Shown here: one piece after another, positions 26,584 to 36,434 of the stretch
How positions within the stretch are numbered: the first letter of the stretch is position 1
Layout of the letters: each line of letters opens with the position of its first letter
DNA from: JANOAR01 sp031411235
Lineage (GTDB): Bacteria; Verrucomicrobiota; Verrucomicrobiia; Verrucomicrobiales; Verrucomicrobiaceae
Direction: 5' to 3'
DNA length: 64,000 nucleotides
NCBI GenBank assembly: GCA_031411235.1
Contig: JANOAR010000185.1
Span: forward strand, 18,065-82,064
Made by a program: the position numbers and the translations under genes
Notes under the pieces: model-generated
The model's input: only the letters and a program-made list of their open reading frames with translations
The model's database searches: none
What the model was told of the DNA's origin: nothing

Positions 26584-28776
26584 CTAAAGTTTGGTGCCGT
26601 TCACCTTCGTAAACGGTGTGAAAGACCCCATGGCGTGATGCTGGATTTTGCGCTGCCAGATCTTTTTTCCGCAGAAGGCGAAGAGCATGTCTTTGTCCTT
26701 CCCGCCGATGGCCACACCAGTCACGCGGCTGCTGTCGGGCACGGGGAGAATGATCTGTGTGGGGCCATCATCGGCACTGATTTGCACGCCGCTTTTCGTC
26801 GCGATGAACTGGCGGCCTTCGAGCGAGTAGCACACGGATTCGGCACCCGCGTCGTCTTCCCAATCCTCGACGTGCAGTGGGAAGAAGCGCTCTTTGTTCG
26901 TGAGTGTGCCGTCGTCGTTCATTTGATAACTATAGACCCACTTTGAATGACCATCGGCGACGGACAGCAGCCACTGGTCGGGCCGATAGGCCATGCCCGT
27001 GGCGAACTTCAGACCTTTATCGACCTGCGTTTTTTTGCCGTTCTTGATGAACCAAACCGTGGCCGGATCATTGGGTTTGTCGCCGTTCGTCGTGACGTAA
27101 ATGCCGCCGCTGGGCGTGGCGATAATGGAGTGCCCGAGAATGCCATCGAGCACCATGCTGCCGCCGCCCGTCGCGTCATAGCTCATGAGCTTGCCGGACT
27201 TCTCGGAGATGGTGTAGAGCTTGCCATCAGCGCCGATGGTGACGCAGTGCGCATTGCCTGTATCGGACGCAAATTCCTTCACGCTGCCATCGAGATCAAT
27301 GCGGTGAATCTTGTTGCTGGAGGTGTCGGCAAAGAAGACTTCGCCACTCGCATTACACGCCGGGCCGCGAGTGCTTTTGAAACCTTCGGCGAGCAACTGC
27401 CAGCCTTCGCCGGGGATGATGATTTCCTGTGCTCGTGGTGCGCTGGTGCCTGCCTTCACACACTCGGGCCAGTCTTTCCAGAGGAAAGCCATGGCTTCGA
27501 GGTAGTTCTCCGCGTAGCCCGCCACATGGCCGCCGTCGATGATGCGGAACTGGTAATCATAGCCGGAGAACTTTAGTGCCTTGTCCATTTCCTGATCGAG
27601 CAGGAACCAGTCACCCGCTGCATTTTCCATGTCGCGCATTCCCGTGGTGAGGAAGGCGCGGATCGGCTTTGCCTCGAACTTGCGCACCATCGTTGGGAAC
27701 TCATGCCCCCCGCGAAACGCCACCCAACTGCCGCTCGCCGCATACACACGGCTGAAGGCCTCCGGCTGATGCCAGGCCGCTGTGAAGGCCGCGATGCCGC
27801 CGCTGCTGCCACCGGAGACGCAGCGATCATTGCCGTCGGTAGAGAGTTTCAAATCGAACTCTTTGGCTATATGAGGCAGCAGTTCCTCAATGATGAAGCG
27901 GACATTATTGTCGCTGATGCCGTCGTATTCAAAGCAGCGATTGCGACGGTCGAGCGCACCCTTGATTGGGGCGGGCAATGTGCCTGGCTTGACGAAGACG
28001 CCGATGGTCGCAGGCATCTCCTTCGTGGCGATCAGCGTCTCCATGAAGGTCTTCTCGCGTGGATTGTAGCCGTCGGTTTTCACATAGACGCAGGCAGGTT
28101 TTGCGCCGTCGTATTGAGCGGGGATGAAGACCGTCACATCGCGCACGGTGCCGGGGAAGACCTTGCTCTGCGTGAAGGTGAACTGCTTGATCGTGCCTGG
28201 CAGGATGGCCTCCGCCTTGATCTCGACTGGCACATACGCCGTGGTCGGCGCGGCGATCGCTACGGGCAACGGGCTGCCTGCGAGCGGGCGAATGAACCAT
28301 TGCAGGTGTTTATCGCCCGGCTTGTTTTCCCACAGGTCGATGCGTGCGCCGGGTTTGGTGTCGCCACCGAAATGATCGAGTCCCTTCTCCGCCGTATGAC
28401 CCGGTGTGATCGTGTAGCTGCCGTTGTCCTGCCGCTTCATAGACCAAAGCTGCCATGGCTGGCCGCTGTCCTTTTCGAGCGTGATCTTCGCGCCGTTTTG
28501 CTTCGACCCCTCTGTGACCGAGAGCGCCGTCATCGGACTGGAGGCCGGCATGATCCAGAACTGCCCCGCCTCTTTCGGCTGAATGATCCATTTCTGGTTC
28601 ATCGCGTCCGTTGGCTTCCCAATCGTGACCGTCGTTCCATCGCTGGCCGCCAAAACCATCGTCGGAGCACTCACCGGAATGATCGAGTAGTAACCCCAGT
28701 CCTCTGCGGAGGCTTGAATCGTAAGGCCAAACAACGCTGTGAGAAATGAAAGGCGAAGCGTGTGAAGAAAGCTCAT
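26584..28776 (-). CDS. Ricin-type lectin / CE1-like esterase / SMP-30 propeller fusion
   Basis: A 730-aa protein with a signal peptide (LTALFGLTIQASAED). Residues 25-165 are a ricin-B-like carbohydrate-binding region (KWIIQPKEAGQFWI, WQLWSMKRQDNGSY). Residues 195-440 are an alpha/beta hydrolase of the esterase-D/feruloyl-esterase type with the nucleophile motif SGGSSGG (Ser 324) and a likely catalytic His 417 (DGGHVAGY). Residues 445-730 form an SMP-30/gluconolactonase-like propeller. The frame is open to 28929, but ATG 28776 gives the signal peptide. Predicted secreted carbohydrate esterase with its own binding modules. Located 15 bp upstream of the FGE-sialidase gene. Confidence 0.85.
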   Translation of the reverse strand: MSFLHTLRLSFLTALFGLTIQASAEDWGYYSIIPVSAPTMVLAASDGTTVTIGKPTDAMNQKWIIQPKEAGQFWIMPASSPMTALSVTEGSKQNGAKITLEKDSGQPWQLWSMKRQDNGSYTITPGHTAEKGLDHFGGDTKPGARIDLWENKPGDKHLQWFIRPLAGSPLPVAIAAPTTAYVPVEIKAEAILPGTIKQFTFTQSKVFPGTVRDVTVFIPAQYDGAKPACVYVKTDGYNPREKTFMETLIATKEMPATIGVFVKPGTLPAPIKGALDRRNRCFEYDGISDNNVRFIIEELLPHIAKEFDLKLSTDGNDRCVSGGSSGGIAAFTAAWHQPEAFSRVYAASGSWVAFRGGHEFPTMVRKFEAKPIRAFLTTGMRDMENAAGDWFLLDQEMDKALKFSGYDYQFRIIDGGHVAGYAENYLEAMAFLWKDWPECVKAGTSAPRAQEIIIPGEGWQLLAEGFKSTRGPACNASGEVFFADTSSNKIHRIDLDGSVKEFASDTGNAHCVTIGADGKLYTISEKSGKLMSYDATGGGSMVLDGILGHSIIATPSGGIYVTTNGDKPNDPATVWFIKNGKKTQVDKGLKFATGMAYRPDQWLLSVADGHSKWVYSYQMNDDGTLTNKERFFPLHVEDWEDDAGAESVCYSLEGRQFIATKSGVQISADDGPTQIILPVPDSSRVTGVAIGGKDKDMLFAFCGKKIWQRKIQHHAMGSFTPFTKVNGTKL

Positions 28777-28810
28777 GTGAGAAAGGGATCGAACAAAGAT
28801 AGATAAATAA

Positions 28811-28851
28811 GAAGGGAATGAAACGCGGAGCACTCCGCTTTCATTCCCTTC
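28811..28851 (-). terminator. Long stem-loop, likely intrinsic terminator of the glyoxalase gene
   Basis: The arms gaagggaatgaaa plus gcggag and their complement pair with only one bulged base around a 2-base loop (20 and 19 bases). It lies 44 bp after the stop of the minus-strand gene at 28895. On the minus strand the stem is followed by TTATTTAT, a moderately T-rich tract, as expected for an intrinsic terminator. Confidence 0.7.
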
Positions 28852-28894
28852 AAAGATGTAGTCCTGCCGCAGAACGAAGCCGAAGCTTCGCCCC

Positions 28895-29272
28895 CTACGC
28901 CTTCTTGTATTGAGAAAGCCCCGTCGCAAGACCTTGTGGATCTTCGATCACGGCGATGCGGCCACCATCGTTCGGAATATCGCAGGGCTCCATGACGATC
29001 TTCCCGCCGAGGCTCAAGGCCTTGGCAAGTGTGGCATCGAGATCATCGACCGTAATGTAGGGCATCCAGTGCGGCACGGTGTCGCCGTCCTTGAGATTGG
29101 TAATGCCGCCGAGCATTTCGCCCTCACGCCCGACCACATAATAGCCGGGTGCTGGTTCGCCTTTTTTCTCCCAGCCTACGAGGGCTGAATAGAAACTGAG
29201 TGCATCCGCTGGAGTCGTCGTGGCGAGTTGTGTCCATCCGAAGTCGCCTTGTGTGTAGCCTTGTTGTCCCAT
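28895..29272 (-). CDS. Glyoxalase/bleomycin-resistance/dioxygenase superfamily protein
   Basis: A 125-aa protein of normal length for a single VOC-fold monomer. It starts GQQGYTQGDFGWTQLATT, then has the first beta-alpha-beta unit (ADALSFYSALVGWEKKG). The second unit is recognisable by ITVDDLDATLAKALSLGGK and the closing IAVIEDPQGLATGLSQ. VOC proteins bind a divalent metal between two such units. The substrate cannot be inferred. The frame is open to 29419, but ATG 29272 gives the standard start. It is transcribed toward the stem-loop at 28811-28851. Confidence 0.8.
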   Translation of the reverse strand: MGQQGYTQGDFGWTQLATTTPADALSFYSALVGWEKKGEPAPGYYVVGREGEMLGGITNLKDGDTVPHWMPYITVDDLDATLAKALSLGGKIVMEPCDIPNDGGRIAVIEDPQGLATGLSQYKKA

Positions 29273-29568
29273 GGTAGTGTTGAAGTGAGAGTTACTGAGT
29301 GTCCGGAGTTTAGATGCAGCGATCATCGGAGCCGGGGCAACGAAGGCTGGGTGATCAGGAGAAAGCTTGTTGGCAAATGTGCAACCTTGCACTGGTGCCG
29401 TTTTCATCACGGCGAGCACGGGATGCTTTTTTTATGGAAGCAGATTCAGCGCAGTCAGGTGGTCTTTGATTTGCTGGCGCTCAGGGTCACGAAAACGATG
29501 GAAGGGCTCGGCCAGATGAACTTGTTGCGGAAAATTTGCAGCTATTATCGCCGTATAGGCTTTCACAG

Positions 29569-32391
29569 ATGCGTGGGCTTGGTTTTATCTTTCTACTAGC
29601 GTTGGCTGCCGATTGGAGCCCTGCGGCAGAACTGTGGTCACTGAAGCCGGTGCAGCGCTCGGGATACCGCCACAGCTCGGTGGATGGCTATATTCGCGAG
29701 GCTTGGGCCGCGCATGGACTGGCGGGCTCTGCGCCTGCGGACAAACGGACTTTAATCCGCAGAGCCACGTTTGATCTGACAGGTCTGCCACCCACGATGA
29801 CGGATGTGGAAGCCTTTGCCCATGATGACTCGCCGAGTGCTTATGCTCGGTTGATCGAGCGACTGCTTGCTTCGCCCCAGTACGGAGAGCAGTGGGCGAG
29901 GCACTGGCTGGATGTCGCGCGGTATTCGGACACCAAGGGCTATGTCTATGCTCGTGAGGAAAAGATGTGGGTTCATGCGGCGCCTTACCGCGATTGGGTT
30001 GTGCAGGCACTGAATGCGGACATGCCCTATGACCGTTTTTTGCTGCTGCAAATAGCTGCGGATCAAGTGGCGCAAACCAATTCGCCTGACTTGGCTGCCA
30101 TGGGTTTTCTGACGGTTGGTCGGCGCTTTCTTGGCGTGACGCATGACATCATTGATGATCGCATCGACGTGGTGATGCGTGGTGCCCAAGCGCTCACGGT
30201 GGCCTGCGCGCGCTGTCACGATCACAAGTTTGATCCCATTCCCACACGCGACTACTACGCGCTCTACGGTGTCTTCCAGAGTAGCGCGGAGGCTTTGGTG
30301 CCTTGCTCTGCTGGTATAAATCATGAACTCGATGCGTTGCTAAAAAAGAACCGCGAGTTGCTTTCGCTGCGTCGCGATGAGCAGATGAAGCGCTCGCTGG
30401 CTCGTGTGCGCGAGTATTTGGAAGCGCAGATGGAATTGGATCAATACCCCGAGGAAGCTTTTGGCCAGATTCTTGACGCTGCGGATTTGAATCCCTTCAT
30501 CGTTCGCCGTTGGCAGGCTTTTTTGGAACAGCAACGTGTGGCGCACGATCCTATCTTTGCACCTTGGCATCGCTTTGCCAAAAGCCCCGTGTCGAAGTTC
30601 AACGAGGTCTGGTCGCAGCTGCGGGCTGCCCCTGCTGGCGAGGTGAGCGCAAGGGTGATGCAGGGCTTTCCACAGGCTCCGGCAGACATGCACGAGGTGG
30701 CACGAATCTATGCGGAAGTCTTGAGCAGTGCGGAACTCAAGCCATTGCTGGAAGGCATCGCTTCACCTTGCTTCGTGCCAGACGAGCACATCGCTAATAG
30801 TGAGATGTATTTCCCCACGGGCGTCACGACTGAGTTGTGGAAGTCGCAGGGCGATGTGGATCGGTTCATCATCAGGAATAAGTCGGCTCCAGCCTATGCC
30901 ACCATTCTCAGAGATCGCCCCTTGCCGAGCGAGCCTCGGGTCTTCATTCGAGGCAATCCATTGACCAAAGGCGAGGTGGTGCCGCGTCAGTTTCTCGGCG
31001 CGCTTGGCGGCACGCAACCCTTTGCCAGAGGCAGTGGCCGGATGGAACTCGCGCAGGCGATCATCCATCCTAGCAACCCACTCACGGCACGCGTGATGGT
31101 GAACCGAATCTGGCAGCAACATTTCGGACGTGGCATTGTCAGTACACCGAGCGATTTTGGCAAACAAGGCAGTCCGCCAAGTCATCCCGAATTGCTCGAT
31201 TGGCTCGCGCAGGATTTTATGGACTCGGGCTGGAGTGTGAAGTCGATGCACAGGCGGCTGATGCTTTCGCAGACCTACCAACAGGCTTCATGGGTAGTGG
31301 CAGCAACTTCGCCATCGCTTGATCCCGACAATCGCTGGCTCTGGCGCATGAACACACATCGGCTGAGCTTCGAGGAAGCGCGTGATACCTGGCTCACTGC
31401 GGCGGGACGGCTTGATTTACAAGTCGGTGGTCGGCCCGTCGCACTGTTTGCTCCGAGTCATTGGCGGCGCACGCTTTACTCGCTCATAGATCGCGAATCG
31501 CTGTCGAGCGTGTTGCGCACTTTTGATTTCGCCAACCCTGATCTCTCGATCCCACAGCGCACGGAGACGATCGTTGCGCAGCAGGCCTTGTTTGGCATGA
31601 ATCATCCCTTTGTGGTGCAGCAGGCGAGGGCACTGGTGTTGCGATTACAGGAGGGCGAGCCTATGGAAATGAATATTCGCCAGCTCTACGCTTCGTTGTT
31701 TCAGCGCTTGCCGAGCGAGGATGAACTGGCTGCTGCACGAGTCTTTATTTCAGCAGCCAAAGCGCCTCAAATGGGCACGGCGGATCACTCCAAGTCTTGG
31801 CAATATGGCTATGGCGAATGGGATGCTGCTGCTGGCAAACTGAAGAGCTTTACGCCACTGCCACACTTCACGGGAACCGCTTGGCAGGGCACCGAAAAAT
31901 GGCCCAACGAGGTGCTCGGCTGGGCACAACTCACCGCCACGGGTGGGCACCCTGGCGATGATCGAAGTCATGCCGTGGTGCGTCGGTGGATCGCCCCAGC
32001 AGATGGCCAATATGCGGTGAAGTCCATGCTGCTGCATGAGCCTGCTCCCGGCGATGGCATTCGCGCTTTTGTGAGCCATAATCAGAAAGGCAGGCTGCAT
32101 GAGCAAAGGCTGCACCAGGATACCGTGGACTTGAATTTCGAGTCATTGGACTTCCTCGCGGGCGACACAATCGACTTCATCGTGGACATCGGCGATGGTT
32201 TGAATAGCGATCAATTTCTTTGGTCACTGCGCATTTCGCGGGCTGCAACGTCAGGCGCAGGTGGCGACATTAGCGCCGAGACATGGGATGCGGAGAAGGA
32301 CTTCTCTGCACTGCCAAGCGCCCGACTGAATGCCTGGGAGCAGCTTGCCCAAGTGCTGATGCTTTCCAATGAGATGATGTTTGTTGATTGA
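29569..32391 (+). CDS. DUF1549/DUF1553 cytochrome-associated secreted protein (planctomycete type)
   Basis: A 940-aa protein with a signal peptide (GFIFLLALAADWSPAAE). The N-terminal half is DUF1549 (RRATFDLTGLPPT, RYSDTKGYVYAREE) including the heme-like motif CARCHDHKFDP. The second half is DUF1553 (MVNRIWQQHFGRGIV, LSQTYQQAS, FDFANPD). About 170 extra residues near 730-900 (GYGEWDAAAGKLKSFTPLPH..., DYDEFLA-like beta pattern) interrupt the usual C-terminus before LNAWEQLAQVLMLSNE, which closes DUF1553. Such proteins always pair with DUF1501 in PVC bacteria; their role is unknown, possibly redox-linked. The DUF1501 gene follows by 8 bp. Confidence 0.88.
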   Translation: MRGLGFIFLLALAADWSPAAELWSLKPVQRSGYRHSSVDGYIREAWAAHGLAGSAPADKRTLIRRATFDLTGLPPTMTDVEAFAHDDSPSAYARLIERLLASPQYGEQWARHWLDVARYSDTKGYVYAREEKMWVHAAPYRDWVVQALNADMPYDRFLLLQIAADQVAQTNSPDLAAMGFLTVGRRFLGVTHDIIDDRIDVVMRGAQALTVACARCHDHKFDPIPTRDYYALYGVFQSSAEALVPCSAGINHELDALLKKNRELLSLRRDEQMKRSLARVREYLEAQMELDQYPEEAFGQILDAADLNPFIVRRWQAFLEQQRVAHDPIFAPWHRFAKSPVSKFNEVWSQLRAAPAGEVSARVMQGFPQAPADMHEVARIYAEVLSSAELKPLLEGIASPCFVPDEHIANSEMYFPTGVTTELWKSQGDVDRFIIRNKSAPAYATILRDRPLPSEPRVFIRGNPLTKGEVVPRQFLGALGGTQPFARGSGRMELAQAIIHPSNPLTARVMVNRIWQQHFGRGIVSTPSDFGKQGSPPSHPELLDWLAQDFMDSGWSVKSMHRRLMLSQTYQQASWVVAATSPSLDPDNRWLWRMNTHRLSFEEARDTWLTAAGRLDLQVGGRPVALFAPSHWRRTLYSLIDRESLSSVLRTFDFANPDLSIPQRTETIVAQQALFGMNHPFVVQQARALVLRLQEGEPMEMNIRQLYASLFQRLPSEDELAAARVFISAAKAPQMGTADHSKSWQYGYGEWDAAAGKLKSFTPLPHFTGTAWQGTEKWPNEVLGWAQLTATGGHPGDDRSHAVVRRWIAPADGQYAVKSMLLHEPAPGDGIRAFVSHNQKGRLHEQRLHQDTVDLNFESLDFLAGDTIDFIVDIGDGLNSDQFLWSLRISRAATSGAGGDISAETWDAEKDFSALPSARLNAWEQLAQVLMLSNEMMFVD

Positions 32392-32399
32392 TTGCCACT

Positions 32400-33767
32400 A
32401 TGAATTTTCCTCTCACTCGCCGTGAATTTCTCAGCCGTTCAGGCATGGGATTGGGAATGCTCGGGCTTGCGGATTTACAGGCAGCGACGAGCACGGCGAG
32501 CCGCCCTCACTTCGCCCCGAAAGCCAAGCGCGTGATTCATTTTTTCCTTAATGGCGGGCCGTCGCATGTGGATACTTTTGACCCGAAGCCTGCGCTCGCA
32601 AGGCACGCAGGAAAGCCGTTGCCAAGGACGCTGATCACTGAGCGTAAAACAGGGGCTGCCTTTCCGTCGCCGTTTAAATTTCAGCGCTATGGCCAGAGCG
32701 GCATCGAGGTGAGTGAGCTGTTTGCGAAAACGGCAGCGCACATCGACGACATCGCGGTGATCCGCTCGATGCAGGCGCAGGTGCCCAATCATGAGCCTTC
32801 GCTCATGTTGATGAACTGTGGCGACTCGGTGCAGCCTCGGCCTAGCTTGGGTTCGTGGCTCACTTATGGCCTCGGCAGTGGCAATGAAAACCTGCCGGGC
32901 TTCATCGCGATGTGTCCCGGCGGGTTACCGATCAAGAGCGCTGAGAATTGGCAGTCCGCGTTTTTGCCCGGCGCATTTCAGGGCACTTATGTCGATTCGC
33001 AGCATCAACAGGTGGATCGTTTGATTGAAAATATCCGCAGCCCTCATGCCGACGCGAGCGTGCAGCTTCGCCAACTCGAGTTGCTGCGTAGCATCAATGA
33101 AAAGCACCGCCAGCAGCGCCTAGACCCTCGGCTGGAAGCTCGCATTCAGTCCTTTGAATTAGCCTTTCGGATGCAGCTCGAAGCGGCGGATGCCTTTGAT
33201 GTATCGAAGGAACCACAGCACATTCGCGATCTCTATGGCAGTGGGGTGCATGGACGGCAGACGCTCATTGCACGCCGTTTGCTGGAGCGCGGGGTACGCA
33301 TGGTGCAGCTCTGGCATGGCGCTGGGCAACCCTGGGATAACCACGACAACATCGAGGCCAATCACCGCAAGCTCTCAGCACAGATCGACCAACCTATCGC
33401 CGCATTGCTCGCTGACTTAAAACAACGTGGCATGTTGGACGATACGCTGGTGATCTGGGGTGGTGAATTTGGCCGCACACCCACGGTCGAGATGAGTGGT
33501 AGCAACTCGAAGCTGGGCCGGGATCACAACCACTACGGCTTCAGTGTTTGGATGGCTGGTGGCGGCATCAAAGGTGGCACCGTGCATGGCAGCACTGATG
33601 AATTTGGCTTTGCTGCGCAGGATCATCCAACCAGCGTGCATGATCTTCATGCGACCATTCTGCACCTCATGGGCATCCATCATGAACAGCTCACCTATCG
33701 TTATGCGGGCAGAGATTTCCGCCTGACAGATGTTTATGGCGACGTGATCTCTCCGATCCTTGCGTGA
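32400..33767 (+). CDS. DUF1501 Tat-exported protein
   Basis: A 455-aa protein with a twin-arginine-type signal (LTRREFLSRSGMGLG) and a sulfatase-like alkaline-phosphatase-superfamily body (FFLNGGPSHVDTFDPKP near 50, and WGGEFGRTPTVEMSG near 360). This is the canonical DUF1501 layout. It lies 8 bp after the DUF1549/1553 gene and is its expected partner. DUF1501 proteins are secreted folded through Tat and are thought to work with the cytochrome-like partner on an unknown substrate. ATG 32400 is chosen over a short upstream TTG frame. Confidence 0.9.
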   Translation: MNFPLTRREFLSRSGMGLGMLGLADLQAATSTASRPHFAPKAKRVIHFFLNGGPSHVDTFDPKPALARHAGKPLPRTLITERKTGAAFPSPFKFQRYGQSGIEVSELFAKTAAHIDDIAVIRSMQAQVPNHEPSLMLMNCGDSVQPRPSLGSWLTYGLGSGNENLPGFIAMCPGGLPIKSAENWQSAFLPGAFQGTYVDSQHQQVDRLIENIRSPHADASVQLRQLELLRSINEKHRQQRLDPRLEARIQSFELAFRMQLEAADAFDVSKEPQHIRDLYGSGVHGRQTLIARRLLERGVRMVQLWHGAGQPWDNHDNIEANHRKLSAQIDQPIAALLADLKQRGMLDDTLVIWGGEFGRTPTVEMSGSNSKLGRDHNHYGFSVWMAGGGIKGGTVHGSTDEFGFAAQDHPTSVHDLHATILHLMGIHHEQLTYRYAGRDFRLTDVYGDVISPILA

Positions 33768-33780
33768 GGTTTTTTCAACC

Positions 33781-36294
33781 ATGCTTATATCTCGGATTCT
33801 CATCACCCTCTGCCTCCTTCCCATCTCTGTGGCGCATTCTCAAAGTGCCCCGCCGCAAATCGAGCAGAGCTGCTTCGAGTGTCACGACAAGGAAACCGCC
33901 AAAGGCAGTCTCGATCTCACCGCGCTGGCCTTTGATCTCAAAGACCCCGCCACTCGCGAGCGCTGGGTGCGCATCTATGACCGTGTCGAGAAAGGTGAGA
34001 TGCCGCCGAAGGCTGAAGACATGCCGAAGACCCAGCGCAAGGAGCTGGTGAAGTCGCTCGCCACCTCCATCTACGAGGTCGATCACGCCGAAGTCATCGC
34101 CCATGGACGAGGCCCGCTGCGCCGACTGAATCGCGACGAATACGAGCAGAACCTTCGCGACATCCTCCAGCTCCCCACTCTCGACATTCGCGACATGCTG
34201 CCCGAAGACCGCGAGGGGCATCATTTCAACAAATGCTCTGAGACGCTCGATATGTCTCGCGTGCAGCTCACCGCGTATCTCGATGCCGCCGAGGCCGCGC
34301 TGCGTGCGGCCACTGTCACCGAGGCCGCGCCGTCGCCCGTGATGAAGGTTCGCATCGTCGGCACGGATCTGTTTCCCGGCACTGGCACCTTCGGGAATCG
34401 CGAGTCGATGTTCTTCGCACGCGACAACAAGTTCATCGACTGGGGCCGAGAGGAAAAAGAGGCCGTCAAACAAGGCGCGACGGATGAGAGCATCGAGATG
34501 GCATTGTTTCGCTCGGCGAGTTGGCCTTACCTCGGCACACCGCGTGACGTCGTGGTCAAGCACTCCGGGCATTACAAGGTGCGGTTCTCCGCACGGGCCG
34601 TGCTACAACAGCCGGGGTATGTTTTGATTCCCGCGAAGCAACCGTTGCCGATGACCTTCCGCACGCGCAAACCCGCAGGCGTGGACATCATCAATGAAGT
34701 GCGTGCCGCAGGTGGCGTCATCGACATCCAGCCGGAGAAACAGGTCTTTGAAACGACGATCTTCCTGCGCGAGGGCGAGTCCTTTGAATACAGCCTGCTC
34801 GGCCTGCCGATGCCGCTCGCGCAGAACCCAAACGGGTCCGCACCGACGTATCGCTATCCGCCTTTCCCTGAAGGAGGGCAACCCGGGATCGCCGTGCAAT
34901 GGCTCGAAGTCGCAGGCCCTATCCCGCCGCCGAGTTGGCCGCCAGCATCACACCACGTCTTGTTTGATGACCTCGGCATCGACGTGAAGCCGAAGAACGC
35001 CGACGCAGACGCCAGACGCCTGCTGCGTCGCTTTGTGAAACTCGCCGCGCGTGAGCCAGTGGCTGAAGATGATCTGCGCATGTTCGATGCCCTGATGGAC
35101 GAACGGCTTGAGAAAGGATCGCCCTTCCGCGAGGCGCTGCTCGCTGGCTACAAGGCCTTCCTGTGCTCCAGGCACTTCCTCTATCTGCGCGAGCCCGAAC
35201 TCACCGCCGATCCTTTCGCCATCGCTTCGCGTCTCTCGCACTTTTTGACGAACACCCGCCCTGATGCCGTCTTGAGCGACTTGGCGACTCAAAAACAGCT
35301 CCGTGATCCCAGCGTTCTGAAGCGCGAAATCGACCGCCTCATCGCCAGCAGTGGCTTCGAGCGCTTCGTGAAAAACTTCACCGACTACTGGCTCAACCTC
35401 CGCAACATCCGCCGCGATGATCCCGACATCCGCCTCTATCCCGAGTATCGTTTCGACGACTACCTCGTCGAGTCCATGGAGCAGGAGACGCGCATCTTCG
35501 TCACTGCCATGATTCGCGAAAACATGCCTGCGAGTGTGCTCATCGATGCCGACTTCATCTTCGCCAATGACCGCCTCGCGCAGCATTACCAGCTACCTCC
35601 ACTCAGCGGTTCAGCTTTGCGCAAAGTCACGCTGCCAAAGGATAGCCCCCTCGGTGGACTCCTCACCCAGGCCGCTGTTTTGAAAGTCACCGCCAATGGC
35701 ACCAGCACCTCACCCGTCATTCGCGGAGCCTGGATCATGGAGCGCCTCATCGGCCAGCCACCACCGCCGCCGCCATCGAGCGTCCCCGCCGTCGAGCCCG
35801 ACATTCGCGGGGCGAAGACCATCCGCGATCTTCTCGCCCTGCACACGAAATCCAAATCCTGCGCCATGTGCCACGCCCGCTTTGATCCCGTCGGTCTCGC
35901 CTTGGAAAGCTTCGACATCCTCGGCGGCTATCGCACGCGTTATCGCGGCCTAGAACAAGGCGCACCCATCACCGGCATCGACCGTGCTGGCCACGATTTT
36001 GCTTACACCCTCGCCGACCATGTCGATGCCAGCGGCCAGCTTCTCGATGGCCGCAGCTTCCAAAACATCCGCGATCTTAAAGCCCACTTCGCATCAAACC
36101 CACGCCAGCTTGCCCGCAATCTACTTCATCAATTCACGATCTACGCCACTGGCACCCCCGTCCGCTTCTCCGACCGCCCCGAGATCGAGTCCATGCTCGA
36201 TGCCTGCGCGAGGGATGGCTATCGCGTGCGGGATCTGCTGCACGCACTCATTCAGAGCCGAATCTTCCTTGGTACCATATCACCGCAGTCATGA
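33781..36294 (+). CDS. PSD1-type protein: heme-like N-terminus with DUF1587/1592/1588/1585
   Basis: An 837-aa protein with a signal peptide (ILITLCLLPISVAHSQ). The N-terminal cytochrome-c-like domain carries CFECHDKETAKG. It is followed by DUF1587 (RRLNRDEYEQNLRDIL), DUF1592 (FLTNTRPDAVLSDL), DUF1588 (LGGLLTQAAVLKVTANGT) and DUF1585 (NPRQLARNLLHQFTIYATG), with a second CxxCH-type motif, CAMCHARFDP. An AGG at about -10 (gtgagg) may serve ATG 33781. The gene normally precedes DUF1552. Here the RAYT unit 36306-37000 lies between it and the DUF1552 gene. Confidence 0.88.
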   Translation: MLISRILITLCLLPISVAHSQSAPPQIEQSCFECHDKETAKGSLDLTALAFDLKDPATRERWVRIYDRVEKGEMPPKAEDMPKTQRKELVKSLATSIYEVDHAEVIAHGRGPLRRLNRDEYEQNLRDILQLPTLDIRDMLPEDREGHHFNKCSETLDMSRVQLTAYLDAAEAALRAATVTEAAPSPVMKVRIVGTDLFPGTGTFGNRESMFFARDNKFIDWGREEKEAVKQGATDESIEMALFRSASWPYLGTPRDVVVKHSGHYKVRFSARAVLQQPGYVLIPAKQPLPMTFRTRKPAGVDIINEVRAAGGVIDIQPEKQVFETTIFLREGESFEYSLLGLPMPLAQNPNGSAPTYRYPPFPEGGQPGIAVQWLEVAGPIPPPSWPPASHHVLFDDLGIDVKPKNADADARRLLRRFVKLAAREPVAEDDLRMFDALMDERLEKGSPFREALLAGYKAFLCSRHFLYLREPELTADPFAIASRLSHFLTNTRPDAVLSDLATQKQLRDPSVLKREIDRLIASSGFERFVKNFTDYWLNLRNIRRDDPDIRLYPEYRFDDYLVESMEQETRIFVTAMIRENMPASVLIDADFIFANDRLAQHYQLPPLSGSALRKVTLPKDSPLGGLLTQAAVLKVTANGTSTSPVIRGAWIMERLIGQPPPPPPSSVPAVEPDIRGAKTIRDLLALHTKSKSCAMCHARFDPVGLALESFDILGGYRTRYRGLEQGAPITGIDRAGHDFAYTLADHVDASGQLLDGRSFQNIRDLKAHFASNPRQLARNLLHQFTIYATGTPVRFSDRPEIESMLDACARDGYRVRDLLHALIQSRIFLGTISPQS

Positions 36295-36305
36295 TGAACC
36301 CATCG

Positions 36306-36430
36306 CATCACAACGATGCCGAAGGCATCCCAGCGATTAGCCGGTGGTTGAGCAAAGCGATACCACCGGAACCGATTCACCACGATCACCCCAGAGGAAG
36401 CCGCATCCCGAAGGGATGCCAGCCACCCCG
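36306..36430. repeat. Left inverted-repeat flank of RAYT unit (REP-type palindromes)
   Basis: Two blocks, 36306-36370 and 36402-36430, recur as reverse complement at 36936-37000 and 36889-36916. Each contains internal palindromes: gatgcc-gaa-ggcatc, ccggtggt...accaccgg and gcatccc-gaa-gggatgc. These are the REP-like sequences expected to be bound by a RAYT. The unit begins 12 bp after the upstream stop codon. Confidence 0.85.
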
Positions 36431-36434
36431 CGCC

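Noticed and set aside
27703..28749. 348-codon plus-strand frame opposite the esterase fusion gene
   Set aside because: Antisense shadow; the minus strand contains a complete esterase motif set.
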